Source: Acanthococcus lagerstroemiae
Taxonomy: Eukaryota; Arthropoda; Insecta; Hemiptera; Eriococcidae
Length of the DNA stretch: 64,000 nt
Assembly: GCA_031841125.1 (NCBI GenBank)
Contig: CM063113.1
Span: 21,349,312 to 21,413,311, forward strand
Reading direction: 5' to 3'
The translations under genes were made by a program, and so were the position numbers. The first letter of the stretch is position 1. Each line of letters opens with the position of its first letter. Shown here piece after piece: positions 43,119 to 53,534 of this stretch. Below the pieces are notes generated by a model. The model did no database searches. It saw only the letters and a list, made by a program, of their open reading frames with translations, and was not told where the DNA came from.

Positions 43119-44186
43119 TTAAAGTCCTGGTCGGCACTTATTTGGTCGAGTGAGCTTACGTATTCTAACTGTTTTTAAATTTTTCTCCAATTTTTTTAGT
43201 GTGGTATTGTCTGCAAATGCAATGGTTTTTCGGTCAATGGGGCGGAGCCCTCTTAAGATGTGTCTAATTAAATCTTGTTCCTGCATGTTCGGATTTAGGT
43301 GGTAAGCTATTCCTTTAATGTCGTTGATGTAGGCGTCAGTGTCTTCCTTCTCGCCTTGGAAACGGGAAGATAGTTTTAGTTCCAAGAGTTCTGGGATAAT
43401 TTTAAATTTTTCCTGAAATTCTGCTTTCAAGGTGTCGTAGTCCCGTATGCCTTTTTTTACGATTAGTTCTGTATAGTATGCAAGAGCTTCGTCGCTTAGG
43501 TATGTTGGGAGTAAATTAATTTTGTCTTCTCCACTGAACCCGTTTATACGTAAGGAAAGCTCATAATTATTGAAGAATTCGTTAATATTTTCTATTTTTG
43601 ATTTGCTTCCACTGAATTTAGGTGGGTCAAAACGGGGGACGCGGCACTTAGTTGACATTTCTTCTGCGTGATCGAATGCTGTTGAAAGCTCGTCTAACGC
43701 TGTGGTATTTATTCTGGTTCTGTTAAGGAAGTCGTGTACGAGAACCTCAATTTCTTGGGATGACGACTGAGTAAATTGCTCCCTTAAGTTGTCGTGTTTG
43801 TCTCCGGTACAATTCTCCTCTCCTTCTAGGAGTTGTTGGTACGAATCCTCGTGCTCGTCAGAGTGTAAACTGCGTGTACTCCCGAATTTTGATGGGCTTA
43901 GTACTTCCCCAGATCGTAATGAAAGTAGCTTATATAATGTGTTTTTATCTAAATTGGGGTTTCCCTTGACTTTCTTGTGCAGCCTTTTTCGTAATTCTCT
44001 CCTTTCTCCCTTTGTACTGAGTCTTAATTCCTCGAGTGCGAAAAATAATTCTTTTTGATTGATCTTGTAGACCCAATGAAATTCTTTTTGCTTGCCTTGT
44101 TTAAAAGGCGAAGTCAGTAGGTTCCTAATGGAAGAAGAGGGTGATACTGTTTTTTCCGCAATTTTGAAATATTTTACAGCTTGCAA
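43119..44186 (-). CDS. Gag of the errantivirus-like element
   Basis: An open frame of about 355 residues. The N-terminal part is basic and polar, with an RRELRKRLHKK stretch. The C-terminal half is a retrotransposon capsid-like region with FDPPKFSGSKSKIENINEFF, then LPTYLSDEALAYYTEL, then LKLSSRFQGEKEDTDAYIND and QDLIRHILRGLRPIDRK. This order is the usual one for the retrotransposon gag fold. The frame stops at 43119; a gag-like, Pro- and Gln-rich continuation can be read in other frames to about 42550, so the tail has probably been frameshifted. No zinc knuckle was seen, as in some errantivirus gags. Confidence 0.75.
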   Translation of the reverse strand: MQAVKYFKIAEKTVSPSSSIRNLLTSPFKQGKQKEFHWVYKINQKELFFALEELRLSTKGERRELRKRLHKKVKGNPNLDKNTLYKLLSLRSGEVLSPSKFGSTRSLHSDEHEDSYQQLLEGEENCTGDKHDNLREQFTQSSSQEIEVLVHDFLNRTRINTTALDELSTAFDHAEEMSTKCRVPRFDPPKFSGSKSKIENINEFFNNYELSLRINGFSGEDKINLLPTYLSDEALAYYTELIVKKGIRDYDTLKAEFQEKFKIIPELLELKLSSRFQGEKEDTDAYINDIKGIAYHLNPNMQEQDLIRHILRGLRPIDRKTIAFADNTTLKKLEKNLKTVRIRKLTRPNKCRPGL

Positions 44187-44949
44187 AATGGGAAAGAAAA
44201 GAGAGTGGAGATTTTCCTATCGTGAGGTTTTCTAAATGAGTGGAGCAGTAGTGAGATATCGGCTGAAGTGATGTAGATTGTTGCCAAAATATGAGTTATA
44301 TTTACTTTTTCTGCGTTTGTCAGTGAGTCTCTATGGTAATTAATTACCAGAAGATCAACAGTGGTTTGAACTTGTCCGGTCAAGCCAGATGCTCGTCAGT
44401 GACCTCTGAAGTTTCCAATAATTTATTACAGAACCGAGTGTCCTTATCGTTGGCTGAATGCTTGTTGGACGTCTATGGCCGTCAGCGAACAGAGGCTTCA
44501 AACCGTGTAAGGATTGTATCGCTCAGTATAAAAACTCATTGATTATTGCCCAGTTTTTAGAATCAAAATTTTCTGCAAAATTTCTGTATGTCGAGTCAAA
44601 GAAGTACTTCTTTTGACAAGACGTAAAACTGCCGTTAAGTGAATTGGAGCCGTTGAAATGGTCAGGCCAAATAGCGAACGGTTTTCCAAGACCTTTAACC
44701 TTTATGCAGACAGAGAGTTTTACGGAATTCGGAATTTTAATTTTGAGTTCGAAAATGTTCAATTAAATTTTGTCGGGATTCTTAAGTGACTAAATAATTC
44801 TAAGTTTCGCGGCGCACTATCGGTTTTCGCAAAAGTATATGAAAATTATGAGTATAATTACAGTTATTTTCTTACGTTAATCCTTGAAGTCCTGGCTTGA
44901 TTGATGATTGGCCGGATCACTGGATGCTGTTTTGCTGTTTTGGAGGTGT

Positions 44950-45140
44950 TATGTCGGAATTTTTACGTGTCCCAACGGTGTTGGAGAATCGGAATTGAAT
45001 TTTCACGTGCCAACGGTCAACGGTGTTTGAGAACCGGAGAATTTTCGCGTGCCAACGGTCAACGGTGTTTGAGAATCGGAATTTTCACTTTTCACGTGCC
45101 AACGGTCAACGGTGTTTGAGAACCGGAATTTTCAAAACAT
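44950..45140 (-). repeat. Tandem repeats in the leader of the errantivirus-like element
   Basis: The unit TGCCAACGGTCAACGGTGTT recurs three times, followed by TGAGAAYCGGA and GAATTTTC-like sequence, with a diverged fourth copy upstream. The period is about 55-65 bp. It lies between gag and the primer site. Confidence 0.85.
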
Positions 45141-45214
45141 TCCACTTGGAATTTTCGTGTGAAGGATTCGGAGGTTGGTCGGCAATCGATTTAAGAAACG
45201 GCGATTCTGGATTC

Positions 45215-45231
45215 GAGCACGTTGGGTGCCA
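45215..45231 (-). promoter_or_regulatory. Primer-binding site, tRNA-Lys-like
   Basis: Three bases after the 5' LTR, in element orientation, the sequence is TGGCACCCAACGTGCTC. It matches the complement of insect tRNA-Lys 3' ends from memory (TGGCGCCCAACGTGGGG), with about three mismatches. Confidence 0.7.
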
Positions 45232-45234
45232 ATT

Positions 45235-45577
45235 TGTAGAGTGGGTTCTGGTTCCTTAAGTTACCACTCTACCGCCGACTCGCTGCGTACGTTCTCGACG
45301 AAATAGAAACGACTCAATCCTTTTCGTACTAGTGTAATTCGCGTTCTTCACTAAGCGACGTCTATCCCGGTTCTCAATCGTCCAGTCCAAACCTCCAACC
45401 AGGTAACCGTCGGTTCCTTCGAAACGAGGTTACGAACTCGAGTATTGCTGAATAGTATTAAACTGTTTTACTGCAATTATGCTGAAGTAGTAATAATAAA
45501 AATGTGAAGTGTATTGCGGAAGAAGTGAAAACTGAATTTGACCTAAATAAAAGAATTTTAGAATTTTAGATACTACA
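45235..45577 (-). repeat. 5' LTR of the errantivirus-like element
   Basis: A 343-bp LTR, with one difference from the 3' copy, at 45327. Confidence 0.95.
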
Positions 45578-45582
45578 GGGAC

Positions 45583-45830
45583 GTAGACTCATTGTCCTCT
45601 AAATATGCCGCCATTAAAATGACTTAAATTTGGATGCGCTACTTTTCCAGACTTCAAATTGTCACGTAGTCTTTCAGCTTCGTATCTTTAGCTGTTTCTT
45701 CTGCAATTATCTTGTATCTGGCTGTAGGTGACGAAATTCGCTCAATGAACTGCAGGTAAATTTCATTTTCAGGATCTTCTGGGACCGTTTCTGGTAATGG
45801 CGATCTTGATAGGTCAATTTTGATAGGGCT
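45583..45830 (-). pseudogene. Gypsy RNase H end and integrase start, old copy
   Basis: On the minus strand, LSRSPLPETVPEDPENEIYL near 45770-45820 matches the end of Gypsy RNase H (the usual DALSRLPL). The following part reaches NGGIF just before the GGGAC duplication, and the match resumes at 40615 on the other side. The copy ends abruptly above about 45830. Confidence 0.75.
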
Positions 45831-46063
45831 TCCCTTCCCTCTTTCCCAAGAAAACAGTTATCATCTTGCTGGGGACTCGCGCAAAAACAGATCGCACATA
45901 ACAGAGCCCCTTCCCCCTTCAAAAAAAGTCAATATATGTGACAATTTTGATGGGATCCCTTATGTGAAGAGAAATTGGAATAAATAAATGAATACATAAA
46001 AGTCAGATATTGTCATTTTAGCCATTATGGTTTCATAATTTTGGGCTTTGCAGTAATGGGGAG

Positions 46064-46200
46064 CTCAGGAGACTTACTATGAAACTTTTATCATAATACC
46101 ATTAATCGTTATAGTAATAACTTGTACAGTAAACCATATCAAGTTACCACTGTAACGATTTGTGGTATCGTGATAAAAGTTTCATAATAGGTCTCCAGAG
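46064..46200. mobile_element. 137-bp fold-back MITE
   Basis: The left arm, starting CTCAGGAGACTTACTATGAA, is inverted at the right arm, which ends AGTTTCATAATAGGTCTCCAGAG-like sequence. The arms are about 57 nt each with several mismatches. The centre is a loop of about 15-20 nt. It has no coding capacity. No target duplication was resolved. The R1 fragment begins 6 bp to the right. Confidence 0.75.
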
Positions 46201-46205
46201 ATATG

Positions 46206-47714
46206 CTGACCTGAACCACTGTGCAGTTGCCCAGGATCTCCTGTGGAGCACGGTGGGAGAGAGACAGGTTGACCTGGTGATAGCGAGCGAGCCCTACAGG
46301 CTGGACGAAGTTCGAGGATGGTACAGAGACCGTACTGGACTGGCAGCCGTTGGCGTATGCCCTGACTGTCCGATAGCTCCGGGCGAGGTAGAGAAAGGGG
46401 AGGGGTACGTAGCTGTACAGGTTGGCGACATCACCGTATACAGCTGCTACTTCTCCCCAAACAGAAGACTGGAGGAGTTCGAGGCCTACCTCGCCTGTCT
46501 GGAGGAGAGCATCGCGAGGAAGACGACAAGAGTCATCGTGGCCGGCGACTTCAACGCCAAATCAGAGGAGTGGCACGCCGGCCGGACCGACCTACGAGGA
46601 TATGCTCTGGGGGAGCTTGCCGCCCGGCACGACCTCGTTCCGATGAACACGGGTGGCACTCCCACCCGTTTCCATCAAGACGTGTGGTCGGTCTTAGATG
46701 TCACCTTCGCGTCAGCCGGGCTGGCCCGCAGGATTAAGGGCTGGTCCGTGCTGGATGAGGAGTCAGGGAGTGACCACCGGTATATCACCTTCAAGCTGGA
46801 CCGAGGAACCGAGGAGGTCACTGCTCCAAAGCAGCTGGGAGGATGGGCGATCAGGAAGCTCGACGCGGATCGATTGGAGGCGAGCTTCCTGGCTCTCACC
46901 TGGGGAACGGGAGAGTGTCGGGCAGAAGAAGAGGAGAGCGCGGAGGCCGCGGCCGCGAACGCCATCCGGACAGTGGTCGCGGCCTGCGATAGCGCAATGC
47001 CCCGAGTCGGTCCACCGCGCAAGAGACAACCCGTCTACTGGTGGACAGAGGACATCGTCAAGCTGCGGAAGGAGTGCAACCGACTTCGCCGTCGGTACCA
47101 ACGCACGAGAAGAGACGACGAAGCGGCTACAGCAGTTTCGCAGCAATACCAGCAGGCTCGTCGTACTCTCAAGCTCGCCATATGCCAAAGAAAGAAGGCA
47201 GCTTGGGAGGAGTTGTGTCAGGAAGCAGATGACGACCCCTTCGGCAAGCCGTACACGGTAGTCATGCGGAAAGCCGGAGGGCCGTCAGTGACGAGCCGTA
47301 TGGAGCCGGGGGTGCTACAGCAGGTAATTCAAGGACTGTTCCCCAGCGCCCCCCGCTAACGTCTCCGCCGAAGTGCGAGAGGATATCCCTCTACTTAGTG
47401 TAGGAGAAGTGGACAGCGCGATCGACCGGATCAGGACGAAGAAGAGGAAGGCGCCTGGTCCGGACATGATTCCCAACGTCGTCTGGGAAGTAGTGTACCG
47501 AGCAGACCCGTCCCTCCTGACCAACGTATTCAATCGCGCGTTGCAGGAGGGGACATTCCCTAGCAGATGGAAGACGGCGCGGCTAGCGCTGATCAAGAAG
47601 CCAGGAAAGCCAGATGGCCAGCCGTCCTCGTGCCGGCCTATTTGCCTGCTCGTCACCGTCGGCAAGGTGTTTGAGCGTACCATCGTGGATAGGCTGGAGG
47701 AGCATTTTCAAAGG
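46206..47714 (+). pseudogene. R1-clade LINE ORF2 fragment, second copy
   Basis: The frame is nearly the same protein as ORF2 at 2264-5413, beginning at LNHCAVAQDLLWSTVGERQV. It contains GDFNAK and SDHRY of the endonuclease. The frame breaks near 47350, where a CCCCC run of the intact copy is CCCC here. It then continues to KVFERTIVDRLEEHF and ends at about 47714, where an I-like LINE on the other strand begins. Both the RT core and the 3' end are lost. The 5' end is also missing, since the match begins at codon 28 or so of the intact ORF2. Confidence 0.9.
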
Positions 47715-49070
47715 CGGTTATTTGGATGGAATGTGGGGTTTCTGGATTAGGTAGGGTTGGTGTTTTACAGTAGTAAGTTGATGTTTTAGATGGATCTTTC
47801 TTCGACAGGTCATTGATAAAGTAGTAGGCTGCTTGTAGTTGGCGACGGGTTGATAGAGGTGGCGTTCCGGTTAGTGTTTGTAGACTAGCAGTGGGGGACG
47901 TAGGAAATGCTCTCAATATGATACGGAGACGGGCATTTTGTATTGTTTCTAGGGTGCTGAGTATAGATGGAGAAGCTGTTGAGTATACTGGGGCTTCATA
48001 ATCTAGTTTAGGGCGTATCATTACTTTGTATACGTTGAGTAGTTTTGATGACTAGGGTCAATATTGTTTGTTGTTTAGGATCTTGAGTAAGCTTAGAGCG
48101 GTGAAGGTCCGTTTCTTGAGGTCTTGTATGTGGCGTTTTTATGAGAGTCTGCGATCGAACGTTATTCCAAGGAATTTAGCTTCTGAACAAATTAGTAGAT
48201 TGATGTCCTTGATTTGGAGGTTCAAGTGTGGTTGGTGATGTTTTCGGTTAAAAATGACACATTTGGATTTATTTATGTATAGGAAATTTTAGGCCGGTAG
48301 TGTTGCTCCAAGTATAGAGATTTTCCGAGCATATTTGAAGTAGGTTTTGTGCGTACTGGATATTGTGAGTACTCAGAGATATCTGGAGATCGTCAGCGAA
48401 TAAACGAGTTTTGATGGGTGGTGGTATTGACTGAACAACATCATTCATGAGGAGCAGAAAGCAGTACACGCTTATTACACTGCCCTGGGGTACTCCGTTT
48501 TGGAGAGGGTAGGTTGAATATAGTGAGTTGTTTACTCGAACTTGTATGGAGCGTTTGTTGAGGAAGTTAGAGATAAAGTAGGTTAATCGGCCTTGGATTC
48601 CGACCTCGATCATCTTCTTAATTATGCCGTATCGCCATGCTGTGCCATAAGCTTTTTCTATATCGAAAAATATTGACACCAGATATTGTCGGTTGAGGAA
48701 GGCTTCTGTGATCTCTTGTTGGAGGTCGAGTAAGTGGGTTAATGTGCTTTTGTGAGGCACAAATCCACACTGGTTGGGTACAATGATGTTACGCGTGCTG
48801 AATATCCAGAGTAGGCGACGTGCTATGATTTTTTCAAGGATTTTACATGGTACGCATGTTAGTGAAATCGGTCGGTAAGAGCTTGTTTTACATTTGTATT
48901 TGCCGGGTTTAAGGATGGGCACAACAATGCCGGTGGTCCAGAGGGTAGGAAAAGTTTGTTAGGTCCATATCGTGTTGTAGATCTTTAGGAGCACTTTAAC
49001 ATGGTTTCAGGTAACTGTTTTATGAATATGGATGGTATATTATCGGGTCCTGGCTTTTAATTATTGGTAT
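47715..49070 (-). pseudogene. I-like (I/Loa-type) LINE reverse transcriptase fragment
   Basis: On the minus strand, the order is GPDNIP near 49040, then YRPISLTCVPCKILEKIIARR, then FFDIEKAYGTAW, then NGVPQGSVISVYCFLLLMND, then the catalytic LFADDLQI box in the frame 48269-48922. The thumb region then appears in 47653-48021 with IRPKLDYEAPVYSTASPSIL and NARLRIILRAFPTSPT. A frameshift and stop separate these parts. The 5' part, with the endonuclease, is missing. The 3' part after the thumb is lost at the junction with the R1 fragment near 47714. VPQGS is followed by VISV rather than PLSP. Confidence 0.8.
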
Positions 49071-49111
49071 TTCTACTTACTTTCATATCTTATATTCTTC
49101 ACTATAATTCT

Positions 49112-49220
49112 GTTTTTTCCTCATTAATTTTGTTTTAGTGTTAAGATTAAAACTGGAGCAAATTGTTGATAAATTTTTTGGGATGGCAGTTAGCATTCCA
49201 ATTTTTTGTTTGTTGTAGTT
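49112..49220. repeat. Direct repeat copy 1, about 109 bp
   Basis: Closely similar to 49391-49498, about 280 bp downstream. Shared landmarks include CTGGAGCAAATTGTTG and GGGATGGCAGTTAGCATTCC. Confidence 0.8.
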
Positions 49221-49390
49221 TTTTGGATACCTACCTTAGATTAAATTATTCTGAATTAGTCTGTTAGATCTTTTCATAGGTAACTTTCGATCTTTTTTTT
49301 TTTTTGTTTGGAATAAAATTCAAATATTAACTAGTCCATAGAATGTTAGTCATATAGTACTCGTATTTAGAATGGGCCGGTTGCATTCCA

Positions 49391-49498
49391 TTTTTTTTCT
49401 CATTAACTTTGTATTGTAGTGTTAAGGAACTGGAGCAAATTGTTGGTAAATTTTTTGGGATGGCAGTTAGCATTCCAAGTTTTTGTTTGTTGTAGTTG
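49391..49498. repeat. Direct repeat copy 2, about 108 bp
   Basis: Partner of 49112-49220, with about ten percent difference as read. No coding sequence between them was recognised. Confidence 0.8.
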
Positions 49499-49499
49499 T

Positions 49500-52400
49500 T
49501 CAGTGGTCTGACTTTTCAGAGCTGAGTGGAATGAACTTTGCAGAGTAACAACATTTGTATGCGAGGCGGCGGATAAAAAATTGAAAAATTGTTTATGACA
49601 CGATTCTACTTCTCAGGATCCTTTCATTCACAGGTTCATTAATAGGTATTTGTAACAATTAACGGATAGATATAGTCGAATGTTTATAAATTGTTCTATA
49701 CCATTACTTTTCATTTCCGTGTACTGTTCCATAATCCCAGATTTTGGTTTATTGGAATGAAAATCGAAGGGGGATAGAGAGCTCCTGCGTGACCTGGAAA
49801 ATGTCCCGAAATTTGGCTTCTTAATTCTGGTAGACACCCTGGATTCTTACATTACGAGGGGGGAGTCGCACCTTTCGCCATTCACTGGTAGCGCCTTCGG
49901 ACATGTGCGAATGAGTCGCGAACTTCATTCCCGAGTTTCTCTCTTCATTTGGAATTGATTTAATCTCAAATTCACCCTCGTGTGAAGATTTTTCAATTTG
50001 TAGATGTATACATTATGCGCACAGTACCTCTCCCACTCTCGCTGCACAATGCAGCCCGCTGAATGGCGCCATATCGTCGTACAGAAAACCTTTAATTCAA
50101 CTTTAATAATCCGAACTTTCTTCTTTAGTTCGTATAATAGTGCATCGTATTGTGCTCGTGCGGCAACGCGCATTAAAGAAAACTGCTAATTAAGTAGGTG
50201 CCGCTGTGTATGTGTATAATAATGCACTTTTTGAACCCAACAGAAACTTTTCGCCGCTACCTCCGTTCTATTGTATGTTGTATTATGGTTGCATTCGCCA
50301 GAAATGCCGGCGATATGTACGCGTTTTCGCCCTCTCGTCTCGTCTCATGATCACTCAGCTCGAAAAGTGGGCTCAAATATCATCTCTAACGAATTCGCAT
50401 TTACTCGAGTCGTTTTACTCGGTGCAATAACGAACTTTATTGTGTCTGACATGGCAGCGCCATTCCGCTTGCTGTGTGTCCTGTGTGAAATTCGACTATT
50501 ACACTCTGGTAATTTCCTTGGTATATACTTTCTAATCGCTTACGGTGTACTTTGTGAGGGAAAGGAATCAGAGTGTGTGTGTGTGTGTGTGAGGAGTGAG
50601 AGAGCGAGAGAGAAAAACGTATCTTATAATCGATTTGTATTTTCTAGTGTCTCGTTGGAAAAGCTTGATTTTAGTTGTCGGTATAATCTTGGAGTTTACA
50701 CCGCTTGGGAAATTCACAATAACGTGTATATGCTTAGCAAGCACGTTTTTAAGATTTTCAAATTAGCTACAACGTCGCTAAAATGAAACGGGAGTCGGGC
50801 AGAGCAGAGAGAGGCGCTCAGCTGGTGGATTCGGTGGCAGCATTCAAGTCGCGTAACCCATCGCAGGCGTTAGGAAAATAAATTTAATTGAAAAATGAGA
50901 CAGCTCAAAGTCTTTTACGTGGATGAGCAGGTTTTAAAACCTCTCGGGAGGGTTTCAGTATCGTTGATGTCACAGCTGGTGTTGTGTTTCCTTTCTCATT
51001 TTCGGCTGGCGAAGGAGCGAGAAAAACAGCAAATTAAAGTATTAATGATTTGACTGCAATAAGTGGTTTTTTCATCGTTGTTTTCGTCGTAGTGATACGG
51101 TATAATCTGCAGGAAAGATTGAATACCCAGTTAACTTTTTTTTTTTACTAAGGGGGAGGGATGTATTTCCGACTACATGATTCATCAAAATTCTGCGGCC
51201 AATTAAATGTGACTGTATCAGTCAGTGGCGTCGGAACAGGGTGTCAAGAAATTTGGGAGTGCAGAGTATCATTTCCACACGTTAGAGGAAAAAAGTGCTA
51301 TATGTACATTTTATTGAAATTGGCAGAAGAGAAAGAAGTTTTCAATTCGCGAGTAAAGTCGAAAGAGTCGTGGAGCTTTCATAATTTACATTCAACGTCA
51401 ACATTAGTCAACATTTCCGACATCGACCAAGTCGATAAATTAATAATCAGTCAGTAACTAATAATTACTGTATAATCTTTGAGTTTTGAGATTGTTTTCC
51501 AACACTTCTTTGGTGTCTCGTTTGATTCAGAGTCGGTGCGCGAAAATTCAGATTCGTCTTCTGACTTCACTTCCAGTCTTTCTCTCAGTTTCGCTGTCAG
51601 TCTTTTCTCGGTTGTCACCTCGTTTCCCATTTTCTTTCAATTCAAATAATTACGATACGAGAGTGGGCTGAAAAAATAAGAAAGCAACCGAGCGTATTTA
51701 AGGCAAGATTACAAATTCTGTGTGTACTAAAAGAAGCAGAGCGAACAGAACAGCCTGAGGAATTGTGAAAGAAAGCGAACGTCTGGAATGTTTTCAAAGT
51801 CGAGACGTACAGCTTTCGTGGATCTGAATTCGATGGGAGAGTTCGATAAGCCTGGTTGTTATTAGTTGAAAAGCAAAGATTATCGGTTGGTTCCGATCTG
51901 TGCGTAAATGTAATTGCTTTACGTGAAACGCTTTGCGAATTTGTAATCTTCGAGAGCACAAAGAAGCTGAAGCGCAGTGAAATTCCAATGTTTGATTGTA
52001 TCAGTTTCTTGAAGAAAAATTGAGATATTGGTAGATCTGAGGATGGCAGTGCGGACTGTACTCTTGTATATTAGAAAGTGTTCGAAGTGACGACAGTGCA
52101 AACAATGGTGAGAATTCTGGGGTTCTGTTGACGTATTGCCCCTCAAAAATTTGGAAGATTTTTTTGCATGTATGATTCTTTCAAGTCATGTAGGCGAATT
52201 TGTTGTGATGTGTAAAAAGCTAAAACTATTTTCCCGCTTGTATGGATTTGTGGGCTAGCGAAGACTTTGATTAAAAAAAAGTAACGGTCGCCACCGTTAA
52301 GTGCAAATGAGATGACCTCGTACTGAAAAGTCTGAGTTTAGTCGAAAAACAGAAATTATAGTGTATTATAAATTGAAGAACGTTCTGCAGTAGGTACAGG

Positions 52401-52684
52401 GATATCCCCAAAAATATGATCTTCTTGTACATACCATATCTGGTGTATGTGACATTCATGTGAAAATATACATGTTATCTGTGTAAGATACATGATCGCA
52501 AATGACGCATATCCGTTAACTACGTGATTCATGTATAATGACGAACGCCAGTTAGCAAGGGGAGTAGGTAGTCAACTTTTTTCTTTATGGTAAGGAGAAA
52601 GTGGGGTAGACAGCATGAATTTCGACAAAAATATATTGAAGTTTTTTCATTAAAACCTTCGAAAAAAATCCTCATTTCTCTCTA
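49500..52684. other. Unassigned sequence
   Basis: No gene was recognised. A (GT)n run at about 50572-50592 forms part of a longer but unconvincing open frame at 50271-50786. The rest is AT-rich, with one poly-T run near 51137. Confidence 0.45.
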
Positions 52685-53530
52685 TCTCTCTATAGTATAC
52701 TAAAAAAGTAAAATCCGCCGCCGCCTCCGGGAGAAAAAGACACACTGCGGGTTGCCTACCTAAAAATCAGAAAAATTGCAGAGGTAGATCTGCTGTTTTC
52801 GAGGACATAATCTGTTCTAACATGAGAGATCTCCAAGTTTTAAGACATAACTGACATAATAAAAAGTAAAAAATCCGCTACCGCCGCTGCCGCCACCTCT
52901 GGGAGAAAAAAACGCTCTATGGGTTGCCTACTTAAAAATCAGAAAAATTACAGGGGCAGATCAGCTACTTCTCCAAGTTTTAAAACATAACCGACATAAT
53001 CTCTCTATAAATCTCTCTATATAATTAAAAACCAAAACTCCTCCCCCCTCCTGAAAAAAAAAAAACCAAAAAAACTCCAAGGAGCCTGATATCTAAATCC
53101 CGGCTTTTGTCTAAGACATAAGAGACATAATAAGACATATAATGACATAACTCTCTATATATTAAAAACCAAAACTCCTCCTCCCCTCCCCCTCCCGGAA
53201 AAACTCACTGCGGGTTGCCTACCTAAAAATTAGAAAAATTGCAGGGACAGATCAACTATTTTCAAGGACATAATCTGTTCTCACATAAAATATCTCCAAG
53301 TTTAAAGCATAACAGACATAAAAAGACATAAAATTACATAATTACCCATAATCTTGAAGATCACAAATCGCTGCGGGTTGCCTACCCTGCCCCTTGATTG
53401 CCCAATTTTCTAGGGGTAGCCTACCCTCAGGGGGGTCATGGTTGCGGAAGAAGCTCCTGAAGGGGGAGGAGGGCCTCTGGAAAATTGCAGGGGAATGTTC
53501 TAACATAAAAGATCTCCAAGTTTTAAGACA
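52685..53530 (+). repeat. Tandem array of Helitron 5'-terminus-like units
   Basis: Units of about 150-180 bp share a start like TCTCTCTATATAATTAAAA, a GCGGGTTGCCTACC box, a GAAAAATTGCAG block and an AAGACATAAC-type end. Starts are visible at 52685, about 53012 and about 53152, and the boxes recur near 52748, 52919, 53210 and 53371. Confidence 0.7.
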
Positions 53531-53534
53531 TAAC

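Larger units (their letters stand above)
40621..45577 (-). mobile_element. Errantivirus-like LTR element without pol, nested in an older Gypsy
   Basis: The LTRs are 343 bp (40621-40963 and 45235-45577), differing only at one base (40713 against 45327). The flanks carry the 5-bp duplication GGGAC (40616-40620 and 45578-45582). The primer site is tRNA-Lys-like, and a purine-rich tract abuts the 3' LTR. The interior holds a gag frame and an Env-like membrane segment. I see no reverse transcriptase or integrase motif in the 4.3-kb interior, so pol has been lost. It would need enzymes from another copy. The insertion point falls inside an older Gypsy integrase frame. Confidence 0.9.

Noticed and set aside
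50271..50786. A 171-codon plus-strand frame
   Set aside because: It runs through a GT microsatellite (a CVCVCV stretch) and shows no domain.
52685..53530. Spaced repeats that could suggest a CRISPR array
   Set aside because: Units are 150-180 bp, degenerate, and fit Helitron termini; there are no uniform short repeats and spacers and the sequence is eukaryotic.
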